NCBI GenBank assembly: GCA_002421585.1
Contig: DIKD01000006.1
Coordinates: forward strand, 1-26,904
Direction of reading: 5' to 3'
Length of the DNA stretch: 26,904 bases
Origin: Dehalococcoidia bacterium UBA5627
Lineage (GTDB): Bacteria > Chloroflexota > Dehalococcoidia > Dehalococcoidales > UBA5627
The notes beneath the pieces were generated by a model. It did no database searches. It worked only from the letters and a program-made list of their open reading frames with translations, and had not been told where the DNA came from. A program made the translations under genes and the position numbers. How positions within the stretch are numbered: position 1 is the stretch's first letter; every line of letters starts with the position of its first letter. This document shows positions 8,727 through 15,703 of the stretch, piece by piece.

Positions 8727-9956
8727 TCAATGGTTCTCATAAAGGTTATGTAAATCGTCAAGATTTTTAATTCCCGAGGTTAGCTCTATAAAATCCCTAA
8801 CATCACCGGAACGGTCCCTTAAATCCCATAGCATATCTCCAATAGGGTTAACTGATGACGGACCACTGGCATATGTTCCGTAAAAAGCAAAATATGCCTG
8901 ATTGAGTCGCCGTATGTAATAACCGTTGGAAAGGATATACAACCTTCTTTCTTCCATATAGGCTTCGGCTTTTTCAATTTCCCCTTCCGCAAGATAATTG
9001 TCGACCGTAATGCGGATATTTCTCATTTCTTCATAATAATCAAAGTCATTACTTTCCGTATAAACAAAGATATTTTCTTTAAAATAAGAGGCATAATAGT
9101 TTTGATAAACCGTAGAGGCGATTTCATCACTGACAATGCCTGCTATCGTTTCATTTATTGTTGATATATGGCTGTCTTCATATATTCCCAGCAGGTTAAA
9201 TGCATATAAAAAACCTGTAGGCTTAAAAAACAAATATTGATGAAACCATTCCTCGATTGCTGTGTCTAGCGTGAATTCCAGCCCTGCATTGTTGGTAACA
9301 AACGAGGGAAAGGTAGCCATACCCCCTACTCTTAATACAATTGAAGAATATCCGAGTTCGTCTATTTCCGTTTCTATTTGAGTTATTTCATCAATAGTTA
9401 AATCCTGAACCAGAATTATTTCCCTCATCCGGTATATGTCATCTTTGGGTGACACAATTAAAAGATGCGGGGGGGATTCCAGCGAAAAATTAATAGGTGG
9501 AAATGGTATGTCAATTCCGATAATATCATTATATAAATATAAATCCAGTTGTTTTAATGTTTCTCTGATTTGCAGTTCAATTATTTTTTCCACCTTTTTC
9601 TTTTTGGATTCTCTGTCCTGCTTTAAAATATTCAATTGTTTTTGCATAGAAGATAATTCATCATTATCAATCTGGTCTTTATAATATAATATTTGAAACT
9701 CCAATGACGATATTTCTTCCAGTAAACTGAAAAAATCTACAACAAAACGGGGATCGTCGATTTTATAATCGTTATCGCCAAAGATAACCTGTTCTATTTC
9801 CGCTGTTAAAGTCCTGATTTCCCATTCAAATATGCTGAAACGATAAGGATTAATTATATTATTCAATGAACGGTCAAAATCATTTGCTGTTTGGCAGGAA
9901 CCAAACAATATACAAGCAATGAATAAAACTGAGCTAATAAGTACCTTGATTTTCAT
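8727..9956 (-). CDS. Lipoprotein with gluzincin aminopeptidase-like C-terminal region and altered active site
   Basis: The 409-residue protein starts with a lipoprotein signal: Lys2/Lys4, a hydrophobic core, and FGSC with the lipidated Cys at residue 21. It should be anchored to the outside of the membrane. A helical, partly coiled-coil stretch spans about 75-140. The second half resembles gluzincin-type peptidases (PF10023-like): AIEEWFHQYLFF at 233-244, NETIAGIVSDE at 268-278, and RLNQAYFAFYGTY near 350-362, matching a family C-terminal LNNA...TY pattern. The expected HExxH reads EEWFH (235-239), so the first zinc-ligand His is replaced by Glu. It may use a variant metal site or be a non-catalytic relative. 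The family link is by eye and tentative. It lies upstream of the CetZ-like gene on the same strand, and is divergent from the DnaJ gene. Confidence 0.65.
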   Translation of the reverse strand: MKIKVLISSVLFIACILFGSCQTANDFDRSLNNIINPYRFSIFEWEIRTLTAEIEQVIFGDNDYKIDDPRFVVDFFSLLEEISSLEFQILYYKDQIDNDELSSMQKQLNILKQDRESKKKKVEKIIELQIRETLKQLDLYLYNDIIGIDIPFPPINFSLESPPHLLIVSPKDDIYRMREIILVQDLTIDEITQIETEIDELGYSSIVLRVGGMATFPSFVTNNAGLEFTLDTAIEEWFHQYLFFKPTGFLYAFNLLGIYEDSHISTINETIAGIVSDEIASTVYQNYYASYFKENIFVYTESNDFDYYEEMRNIRITVDNYLAEGEIEKAEAYMEERRLYILSNGYYIRRLNQAYFAFYGTYASGPSSVNPIGDMLWDLRDRSGDVRDFIELTSGIKNLDDLHNLYENH

Positions 9957-9970
9957 TATTAAGAGCTATG

Positions 9971-10000
9971 TTGGAAACAAATGCAATACTACTATATAAT
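9971..10000 (+). promoter_or_regulatory. Possible promoter of the DnaJ-like gene
   Basis: TTGGAA at 9971-9976, an 18-base spacer and TATAAT at 9995-10000. A second TATAAT follows at 10003-10008. The region between the two divergent genes is very AT-rich, so the exact -35 is uncertain. Confidence 0.4.
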
Positions 10001-10075
10001 TATATAATACGTGTTCTTATTATTATAACATCTAAACTCATCTTACACAGCGTATTATTCCGGAAATAAAAAATT

Positions 10076-10864
10076 ATGAAAGATTATTATAAAATTCTTG
10101 AAGTTTCTGAAACAGCAGACTCGCAACAAATAAAAAGTGCATTTAGAAAACTGGCTTTCCAATATCATCCCGATAAGAATCCGGGCAATGAAAAAGAAGC
10201 CGAAGCTAAATTTAAAGAGATTAACGAAGCATTTGCCGTACTTGGGGATGAGAGCAAGAGGGAGCAGTATGATATGGCAAGAAAGGGAGGGTTTGCCGGG
10301 GCTGGTCATCAAGGCTTTAATTTCTCCCAGCAGGATATTTTTAATGGAATGTTTACCAATCAAGCCTTCTACGAGGAATTGAATCGCATGTTTAGTCAGG
10401 CAGGATTAAGGTTTGACAGTGATTTTTTCGGACAGTCTTTTGCTAACGGGAATACCGTATTCAGATTCTATACCAATATGGGTAATACCAATACTGATTA
10501 TAGTCGGGCTTCTTCTCAAACCAATGCTTATAAACCGGGTTTAATGGAACGTGTGGCAACAAAATTAATTAACCGAATAACTCGATTTATACTAAAAAAA
10601 ATGTTCGGAATAGAATATAAACCTGATCTGAACGTTCAAACAGAGCTTGATATACTTCCGCAGGAAGCTTTGTACGGTGTTGAAAAGGAAATTACTTATC
10701 AAAGAGGAAAGAGTAAAAAGAAGCTTCTCCTAAAAATACCATCCGGGATTAAGTCAGGGACTAAAATCAGACTGACAGGGATGGGTTTGACCAAAAATAA
10801 ATTAAAAGGCGATCTTATTGTCCATATAAAAATTAAAGAACAATCTCCTTTGAATTCGGGGTAA
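10076..10864 (+). CDS. DnaJ/CbpA-type J-domain co-chaperone, short form
   Basis: The 262-residue protein begins with a canonical J-domain (about 1-70): DYYKILEV, the DnaK-stimulating HPD motif in YHPDKNPGN, and FKEINEAFAVLGDESKREQY. A glycine/phenylalanine-containing linker (about 72-125) follows. A single DnaJ C-terminal substrate-binding-type domain occupies about 185-258 (ILPQEALYGVEKEI, then IPSGIKSGTKIRLTGMG). The CxxCxGxG zinc-finger repeats of true DnaJ are absent, and only one C-terminal beta-domain is present. It is therefore a CbpA-like or specialised co-chaperone that would direct DnaK to particular clients in the cytosol. No dnaK or grpE is nearby. The start ATG has only a weak upstream GGAAAT. 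Confidence 0.85.
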   Translation: MKDYYKILEVSETADSQQIKSAFRKLAFQYHPDKNPGNEKEAEAKFKEINEAFAVLGDESKREQYDMARKGGFAGAGHQGFNFSQQDIFNGMFTNQAFYEELNRMFSQAGLRFDSDFFGQSFANGNTVFRFYTNMGNTNTDYSRASSQTNAYKPGLMERVATKLINRITRFILKKMFGIEYKPDLNVQTELDILPQEALYGVEKEITYQRGKSKKKLLLKIPSGIKSGTKIRLTGMGLTKNKLKGDLIVHIKIKEQSPLNSG

Positions 10865-10921
10865 TATTCTTTAAACACTATGTGTAAGAAATCTGTGCAC
10901 ATCAATGTAATAAAAAGCCGA

Positions 10922-10951
10922 TTGATTAACTTCGTAATAATAGGGTAAAAT
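10922..10951 (+). promoter_or_regulatory. Promoter of tRNA-Arg and possibly the por cluster
   Basis: TTGATT at 10922-10927, an 18-base spacer and TAAAAT at 10946-10951. The predicted start near 10958 is directly before the tRNA 5' end. No separate promoter or terminator is evident between the tRNA and porG. Confidence 0.5.
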
Positions 10952-10959
10952 GTGTTATT

Positions 10960-11032
10960 GCCCCTGTAGCTCAGTTGGATAGAGCACCAGCCTCCGGAGC
11001 TGGGAGCGAGAGTTCGAGTCTCTCCGGGGGCG
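10960..11032 (+). tRNA. tRNA-Arg (anticodon CCG)
   Basis: A full cloverleaf folds: acceptor GCCCCTG/CGGGGGC, D-arm GCTC...GAGC, anticodon stem CCAGC/GCTGG with loop CTCCGGA (anticodon CCG), T-arm GAGAG-TTCGAGT-CTCTC, discriminator G. CCA is not encoded. porG starts only 28 bases after its 3' end. Confidence 0.96.
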
Positions 11033-11060
11033 GTTATATTAAGAAAGAGGGGTTGTACAG

Positions 11061-11642
11061 ATGGAATTAAACGAACCTATTGCAATCAGAATTCATGGCC
11101 GTGGAGGCCAGGGTGCTGTTACCCTTGCTGAAGTAGTGGCGCAAGCCGCTATCGGTGAAGGAAAATATGCACAGGCGTTTCCCAGTTTCGGACCGGAAAG
11201 AAGGGGTGCTCCGGTTCAGGCTTACATCAGAATCGATGATAATAAACCTATTAGAAACAGAGCAGGTGTAGTCTACCCCGACATTGTTGTTGTACTCGAC
11301 CCCGGTTTACTGAATATTGCAAATATCACCGCCGGCCTCAAGGAGGATGGCATACTTGTAATTAATACCCGTCAAGCATTGGATAGTATCGATATCAAAC
11401 TGGGTGATAATCAGAAACTGGCTGTAATAGACGCAACCAGTATTGCCAGAGAGACACTGGGTGTGCCGATTGTGAATACCACCATGATTGGAGCACTGGT
11501 TAAAGCCAAAGGCGTTGTTAATGTAGAATCGCTGCTTGAACCTTTAAACAAGAGGTTTGGTCGATTAGCAGAAAAAAATATAAGCGCTATGAAAAAGGCT
11601 TATGAAAATACTCTGGTTAAGGAGAAAAAAGCAATTGGGTAA
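11061..11642 (+). CDS. porG: 2-oxoacid:ferredoxin oxidoreductase, gamma subunit
   Basis: This is the gamma subunit of the four-subunit pyruvate/2-oxoacid:ferredoxin oxidoreductase, which interconverts 2-oxoacid plus CoA with acyl-CoA, CO2 and reduced ferredoxin. The 193-residue protein has the family glycine motif GRGGQGAVTLAEVVAQAA at 13-30 and FPSFGPERRGAPVQAYIRI near residue 40-58, both typical of the CoA-contacting gamma subunit. The order gamma-delta-alpha-beta is the usual one for archaeal-type and strict-anaerobe POR/VOR enzymes. Pyruvate is the likeliest substrate, but a branched-chain 2-oxoacid cannot be excluded from sequence. A GAGGGG precedes the ATG. Its last codons contain the ribosome binding site and start of porD. 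Confidence 0.92.
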   Translation: MELNEPIAIRIHGRGGQGAVTLAEVVAQAAIGEGKYAQAFPSFGPERRGAPVQAYIRIDDNKPIRNRAGVVYPDIVVVLDPGLLNIANITAGLKEDGILVINTRQALDSIDIKLGDNQKLAVIDATSIARETLGVPIVNTTMIGALVKAKGVVNVESLLEPLNKRFGRLAEKNISAMKKAYENTLVKEKKAIG

Positions 11643-11925
11643 ATCAGAAAACGAGCTGACCTGGAAAGAAATAGAGGTTGGTTGTATTGTCACAGAACCC
11701 GGTAACGCCAGTCAGTATAAAACCGGTGACTGGCGTTCGCAGAGACCCACCTATGACTTCAGTAAGTGTATTAAGTGCGGTATGTGCCAGATATTCTGCC
11801 CTGAAGGCTGCATAAATCAGAACGAAGAGGGCTATTTCGTTGCTGACCTCTTTTATTGCAAAGGATGCGGTATTTGCGCACATGAGTGTCCTACATTTGT
11901 AATAACTATGAAGGAGGAGGAATAA
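11635..11925 (+). CDS. porD: 2-oxoacid:ferredoxin oxidoreductase, delta (ferredoxin) subunit
   Basis: The delta subunit carries two [4Fe-4S] clusters that pass electrons from the TPP site to ferredoxin. The 96-residue protein has TGDWRSQRPTYD at 30-41, a hallmark of PorD, then two CxxCxxCxxxC motifs with Cys45/48/51/55 and Cys75/78/81/85. I chose a TTG start at 11635: AAGGAG lies ten bases upstream, and the resulting N-terminus has family length. An ATG at 11602 would add eleven basic residues and sits deep inside porG. With the TTG start, the gene overlaps porG by eight bases. Its stop overlaps the porA start (TAATG), so the whole set is translationally coupled. Confidence 0.9.
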   Translation: MGKSENELTWKEIEVGCIVTEPGNASQYKTGDWRSQRPTYDFSKCIKCGMCQIFCPEGCINQNEEGYFVADLFYCKGCGICAHECPTFVITMKEEE

Positions 11926-13106
11926 TGTCAAAAAGGGTTGGTATTGAAGTATCCATTGCCCTCGCAGATGTTGTAGGTATGGCCAATACTGATGTCGTTG
12001 CGGCTTATCCGATTACTCCTCAAACTCACATTGTTGAGCACCTTGCGGAACTGGTTGCCGATGGTGAACTGGATGCCGAATATATTCCGGTTGAGTCCGA
12101 ACACTCTGCAATGAGCGCTTGTATGGGTTCTGCCGCTGCCGGTGCCAGAACGTTTACTGCTACTGCCGGTCAGGGGCTTGAGTTGATGCATGAATGTTTA
12201 TATGTTGCCAGTGCAATGAGGCTTCCGGTAGTTATGGCAGTTGCCAACAGGGCACTATCCGCACCTATCAGTGTTTGGGGCGATCATTCCGATGTAATGG
12301 CTTGTAGGGATACCGGCTGGATTCAGATTTTTACCGAAAACGGGCAGGAAGTTGTTGATACTGCTTTATGTGCATTCCGCATTGCGGAAGATAACAATGT
12401 ATTATTACCGACAATGGTGCATCTGGATGGATTCCACTTGTCGCATGTTATCGAGCCTATTATGATGCCGGAACAAAGTCAGGTTGATGCTTTCCTCCCG
12501 CCTAATAAATATCCGTTCTTTTTAGACCCCGCCCGACCCCAGGCAATGGGCGATTTTGCTCCGCCCGCTATCTATACAGAGACCAAATGGGCACAGGAAG
12601 TAAACCTGCAAAAATCAAAAGAGACTATATTAAAAGCGTGGAAAGAATTTGCGGAAATTTTTGGCAGAGAATACAAACCGGTTGAAAGTTATCGTTGCGA
12701 GGACGCAAAAATCCTCTTGTTGACTATGGGAAGTTACAGTGAAACTGCAATGACGGCTATTGACGCAATGAGGGAAAAGGCTGAATGTGAAAACGTCGGT
12801 TTATTAAGGCTTCGTCTGTGGCGTCCTTTCCCGACGGATGAACTCAGAAAAGCAGTTGAAAACGCTGACGTATTAATAATCCTTGATAGAGCTTTATCTT
12901 TCGGTTCAGCCGGTGGTCCTGTTGGTATGGAAATTAAATCTGCTTTATATGATGTTTCCAAAAAACCGAAGATAGTTAACTTTGTCGGCGGTTTGGGCGG
13001 TCGAGACATAACCGTTGGCAACTTTGAAGAATTAATTAAAAAAGGTATAGACATTGCCGGAAACGGCAGTGAAAATGAATTTGAAATATTCGGGGTGAGG
13101 GAATAA
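11925..13106 (+). CDS. porA: 2-oxoacid:ferredoxin oxidoreductase, alpha subunit
   Basis: A 393-residue alpha subunit. YPITPQT at residues 28-34 contains the Thr that contacts the 2-oxoacid carboxylate and TPP in this family. VESEHSAMSACMGSAAAGAR near 60-80 and TATAGQGLELMHE near 82-95 are likewise family signatures. The C-terminal transketolase-like domain includes GSYSETAMTAIDAMRE and the glycine-rich DRALSFGSAGGP region. The ATG at 11925 is chosen because AAGGAGGAGG is immediately upstream; an in-frame ATG at 11886 lies inside porD and lacks this support. Both ends overlap neighbouring genes by one base, giving a tight porGDAB operon. The enzyme works in the cytosol, in acetyl-CoA/pyruvate interconversion. 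Confidence 0.93.
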   Translation: MSKRVGIEVSIALADVVGMANTDVVAAYPITPQTHIVEHLAELVADGELDAEYIPVESEHSAMSACMGSAAAGARTFTATAGQGLELMHECLYVASAMRLPVVMAVANRALSAPISVWGDHSDVMACRDTGWIQIFTENGQEVVDTALCAFRIAEDNNVLLPTMVHLDGFHLSHVIEPIMMPEQSQVDAFLPPNKYPFFLDPARPQAMGDFAPPAIYTETKWAQEVNLQKSKETILKAWKEFAEIFGREYKPVESYRCEDAKILLLTMGSYSETAMTAIDAMREKAECENVGLLRLRLWRPFPTDELRKAVENADVLIILDRALSFGSAGGPVGMEIKSALYDVSKKPKIVNFVGGLGGRDITVGNFEELIKKGIDIAGNGSENEFEIFGVRE

Positions 13107-14062
13107 TGGAAAATAGTACAATTTACGTTCCCAAGTTAATAACCAAAAAAGAAAATTTCGCACCGGGGCATCGCGCCTGTATCGGTTGCGGTGAAGCACT
13201 GGCGGTCAGATTAGCTTTTAAGTCCATAGGACAAAACGTTATTGTGGTAAATGCGACCGGTTGTGTTGAGATATTTACATCACAACTGCCGTATACTTCA
13301 TGGCGTGTTCCCTGGATTCATACCCTTTTTGAAAATACGGCGGCAGTAGCTTCCGGAATCGAATCCGCCCGAAAAGCGATGGTGCGTAAAGGAATAATAG
13401 AGGATAAAAACACAAAAATAGTAGCTATTGCAGGAGACGGCGGTACCATAGATATCGGTTTACAGGCGTTATCCGGCGCTATGGAAAGAGGACATGATTT
13501 CCTTTATATCTGTTTTGATAATGAAGCCTATATGAATACCGGTATTCAAAGGTCTTCTGCGACGCCGTTCGGAGCCTCAACAACCACTTCGCCGGCCGGA
13601 AAAGAAAGTATAGGTCAATTTGCATGGAAAAAGGATATGCCGGCTATCGCGGTAGCTCACAATATTCCTTATGTGGCTACTGCCAATCCCAGTTATCCGT
13701 TCGACTTGATGGAAAAGGTTAAAAAGGGATTGGCAGCAAAAGGGCCTGCATATATACAGGTATTATCAGCCTGCCCAACCGGTTGGGGTTGTGCCGGCGA
13801 ACTTTCCGTAAAGATCGGAAGACTTGCTGCCAAAACAGGAGTGTTTCCGTTATATGAAGTAGAGAACGGAAAATACAGAATTACGGTTGATTTCCCGAAA
13901 TTGCTTCCCATCACGGATTATACCAGCTTACAGAAGAGATTTCGTCATTTAAATCCAGAAATGCTGGAGCAGATTCAACAGAAAGTTATCGAGAAGTACG
14001 AAGAGCTTAAAGAAAAAGCCGAGATGAGCGGTTGCTGCTGCCAGGCAGGTACGGAGGAATAA
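13106..14062 (+). CDS. porB: 2-oxoacid:ferredoxin oxidoreductase, beta (TPP-binding) subunit
   Basis: The 318-residue beta subunit binds thiamine diphosphate and one [4Fe-4S] cluster. Cluster ligands are Cys25 and Cys28 in HRACIGCGEA, Cys53 in NATGCVEIF, and a Cys in CPTGWGC near 223-229. The TPP motif is GDGGTIDIGLQALSGA (110-125), ending with Asn139 in FDNEAYMNTGIQRSS. The YMNTGIQRSSATP segment is highly typical of PorB. The tail carries an unusual CCCQAG near the C-terminus, possibly an extra metal site or simply variable. It starts at TAATG overlapping porA. The next gene, a ferredoxin-like protein, starts one base after the stop, so electrons may go to that protein. Confidence 0.94.
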   Translation: MENSTIYVPKLITKKENFAPGHRACIGCGEALAVRLAFKSIGQNVIVVNATGCVEIFTSQLPYTSWRVPWIHTLFENTAAVASGIESARKAMVRKGIIEDKNTKIVAIAGDGGTIDIGLQALSGAMERGHDFLYICFDNEAYMNTGIQRSSATPFGASTTTSPAGKESIGQFAWKKDMPAIAVAHNIPYVATANPSYPFDLMEKVKKGLAAKGPAYIQVLSACPTGWGCAGELSVKIGRLAAKTGVFPLYEVENGKYRITVDFPKLLPITDYTSLQKRFRHLNPEMLEQIQQKVIEKYEELKEKAEMSGCCCQAGTEE

Positions 14063-14063
14063 G

Positions 14064-14438
14064 ATGAGAGAAATAATCAATGATACAAAAGACAGGTGTA
14101 TTCTTTGTAAAAAGTGTGTGGGTATATGCCGTAAAACAGTTGGAAGAGAAGCAATAAGTTATGTAGAAGATCAAAATGGGAATGGTTCGATTGTATTCGA
14201 TTTTGATAAATGTATTGTGTGCGGTTCATGTGACTATATATGTGCCGATAATGCTATAATTATAGAAGATATCGTGGATACCAGGGTAATGGTTACTCCC
14301 AGTGGCCGAAAAGAATTCAAGTTGAAACAGTGTGCGAAATGCGGTTACTATTGGGCACCCGAACAGCAGATTAAGTTCATGTCTGAACAGGCTAATTTGC
14401 CGCTGAGTGCCTTTGAGTTATGCTCGGATTGCAGATAA
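14064..14438 (+). CDS. Ferredoxin-like protein with two 4Fe-4S motifs and C-terminal Cys4 module
   Basis: The 124-residue protein resembles the 4Fe-4S segment of NuoG/Fe-hydrogenase-type proteins. Cys12/15/18/22 lie in RCILCKKCVGICRKTVG and Cys50/53/56/60 in KCIVCGSCDYICADNAI, each CxxCxxCxxxC. After residue 85 comes a separate CAKCG (90-94) and CSDC (120-123), a zinc-ribbon-like or additional cluster module. It starts one base after porB with GGAGGAAT as ribosome binding site, so it is almost surely made with the Por complex and may be its electron acceptor or link to another oxidoreductase. No closer family name can be given. A small subunit of a bifurcating or hydrogenase-type complex is another possibility. 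Confidence 0.8.
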   Translation: MREIINDTKDRCILCKKCVGICRKTVGREAISYVEDQNGNGSIVFDFDKCIVCGSCDYICADNAIIIEDIVDTRVMVTPSGRKEFKLKQCAKCGYYWAPEQQIKFMSEQANLPLSAFELCSDCR

Positions 14439-14499
14439 TTCATTATATTTTATGTAAAATATGTGTTGATATTTGCTTCGTTTGATTAGCCTAAAACAA

Positions 14500-14572
14500 C
14501 GGGGTGTGGCGCAGTTGGTAGCGCGCAGCGTTTGGGACGCTGAGGTCGGAGGTTCGAGCCCTCTCACCCCGA
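14500..14572 (+). tRNA. tRNA-Pro (anticodon TGG)
   Basis: Cloverleaf with acceptor CGGGGTG/CACCCCG, D-arm GCGC...GCGC, anticodon stem CAGCG/CGCTG holding loop TTTGGGA (anticodon TGG), a T-arm with TTCGAGC loop, and discriminator A. The C1-G72 pair is usual for bacterial tRNA-Pro. CCA is not encoded. It follows the ferredoxin gene by 61 bases and precedes a terminator. Confidence 0.96.
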
Positions 14573-14579
14573 TTTTAGT

Positions 14580-14605
14580 AGCGGTTTAACGGTAACTGCT
14601 TTTTT
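14580..14605 (+). terminator. Intrinsic terminator after tRNA-Pro
   Basis: AGCGGTT at 14580-14586 pairs with AACTGCT at 14594-14600 (7 bp with one G-U), with a 7-base loop, followed by a run of six Ts. It ends the tRNA-Pro transcript and possibly the whole por operon. Confidence 0.7.
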
Positions 14606-14653
14606 GGATTTTGTATTATCTTTGTTGATATTTTACCTTGGACCTGATTCGTA

Positions 14654-15040
14654 TTACCCGAATCTTTCCAAGAATTCCAAAAAGCGGGCACGTAATTCTT
14701 TGTATTCGTTAATGATCTTCTGCCCTTCGGCAGTCAGAATTGCCTGACCACCGCCGGCTCCACCCAGCATTTTAATTACCAGAGGCTTGGGAGCTAATCT
14801 GTTCATTTCTTCCACTTCAAGCCAGGCATTGCGATATCCCATTCCCATTTTTCGGGCAGCGGCAGCGATTGAGCCGAGGTTATCGATTTGCTCCAATAAC
14901 TCTACCCTGCCCCAACCCATGTAGACTTCGCCGTCTTTTTCAACCCAAACCTTGCCCTTGGCTTTATAGGGTGACTCCGTCGTCAAATCGCCTCTAAGCG
15001 ACACCTCGATGATATCATTATCTTTAGATTTTTTTCTCAT
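14654..15040 (-). CDS. ModE-like molybdate-type winged-helix regulator, DNA-binding domain only
   Basis: The 128-residue protein matches the N-terminal LysR-like winged-helix domain of ModE: ELLEQIDNLGSIAAAARKMG, then MGYRNAWLEVEEMNRLA, and a wing with KMLGGAGGGQAILTAEGQKII. Full ModE is about 260 residues with two C-terminal TOBE/molbindin domains that bind molybdate. Those are absent here, so the effector is either sensed differently or by a partner. An extra 30-residue N-terminal part precedes the helix-turn-helix. Such short ModE-like regulators are common near molybdenum or formate-dehydrogenase genes, and here moaB-moeA and moaA-moaC lie within 5 kb. It probably dimerises and represses molybdate or cofactor genes, but targets are not shown. 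AAGAGAG is a weak ribosome binding site. Confidence 0.85.
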   Translation of the reverse strand: MRKKSKDNDIIEVSLRGDLTTESPYKAKGKVWVEKDGEVYMGWGRVELLEQIDNLGSIAAAARKMGMGYRNAWLEVEEMNRLAPKPLVIKMLGGAGGGQAILTAEGQKIINEYKELRARFLEFLERFG

Positions 15041-15058
15041 ATGATTACTCTCTTCGAC

Positions 15059-15087
15059 ATTTTAACTTGTAGATTAGATTATTGCAA
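15059..15087 (-). promoter_or_regulatory. Promoter of the ModE-like gene
   Basis: On the minus strand TTGCAA (15087-15082), a 17-base spacer and TAAAAT (15064-15059). Transcription would start near 15052, leaving a leader of only about a dozen bases before the ATG at 15040. Confidence 0.55.
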
Positions 15088-15121
15088 CATTTCGGCCGTA
15101 ACTTACAGGGTATTGAGAGTG

Positions 15122-15150
15122 TTCACAATTTTATGTCTGCGTGCTATAAT
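15122..15150 (+). promoter_or_regulatory. Promoter of the zinc-ribbon gene
   Basis: TTCACA at 15122-15127, a 17-base spacer, and TATAAT at 15145-15150 preceded by TGC (extended -10). It lies back to back with the ModE-like promoter, so the regulator could act on both. Confidence 0.65.
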
Positions 15151-15208
15151 AACCCCGAACGACCAGTCCAGATAGCTGAATAGGCAATTGGTAATACAGG
15201 AGAATAAA

Positions 15209-15652
15209 ATGAAGTGTTCATCTTGCGGAGGAGACATTGATAAATCTCGCTTCCCGGCGGACATTACTTTTTGCCCTTTTTGCGGGGACGAATTGCAAAG
15301 TAAAGAAGATGCAAACGGGATGCAGTTTTGTCCATATTGCGGTGAAAAACTCATTATTAAAGCTACTTTTTGTCCTCATTGCGGGAAAAAATTGTTGATT
15401 TCCGGAAAAGCTGAATCATCTCAAAGAGTAGAACCCAAGAAGATTATTCACCAAGCAGCTAAACCGGTCATAGAAAGTATCAAGGAAAATATAGGCCCTG
15501 AAAGAAAAATGCGAAAGCTTTATAAACAATGGATAGAGTATTCCAATTTACCGCCTGAAGAAATCCCCTCCATTAATAAGGATATAGAAGAGAGAAACAG
15601 GCCAAGAGACGAGGAAGTTTCAGGAAACGACTACCGCGATTTCGTTCAGTGA
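15209..15652 (+). CDS. Zinc-ribbon protein with four CxxC knuckles
   Basis: A 147-residue protein with two double zinc-ribbon-type halves: Cys3/Cys6 and Cys22/Cys25, then Cys41/Cys44 and Cys55/Cys58 in CPYCGEKL and CPHCGKKL. This is the DZANK/zinc-ribbon pattern. The remainder (about 65-147) is charged and probably helical, with no membrane segment. Such modules usually mediate protein or nucleic-acid contacts. No enzyme domain is visible and no specific function can be assigned. ATG 15209 is chosen because AGGAGA lies six bases upstream; a TTG at 15188 lies before that site. It has its own promoter, is divergent from the ModE-like gene and convergent with apbE, which it approaches to within about 50 bases without a clear terminator. 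Confidence 0.75.
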   Translation: MKCSSCGGDIDKSRFPADITFCPFCGDELQSKEDANGMQFCPYCGEKLIIKATFCPHCGKKLLISGKAESSQRVEPKKIIHQAAKPVIESIKENIGPERKMRKLYKQWIEYSNLPPEEIPSINKDIEERNRPRDEEVSGNDYRDFVQ

Positions 15653-15703
15653 TGCTTGTATCTACATTGTAAAATGGATTAAATATTGCTCTATCTAGGA
15701 CAT

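Noticed and set aside
11602..11637. Upstream ATG start for porD
   Set aside because: It adds a basic segment unlike PorD. The TTG at 11635 has AAGGAG at a good distance and gives the usual family length.
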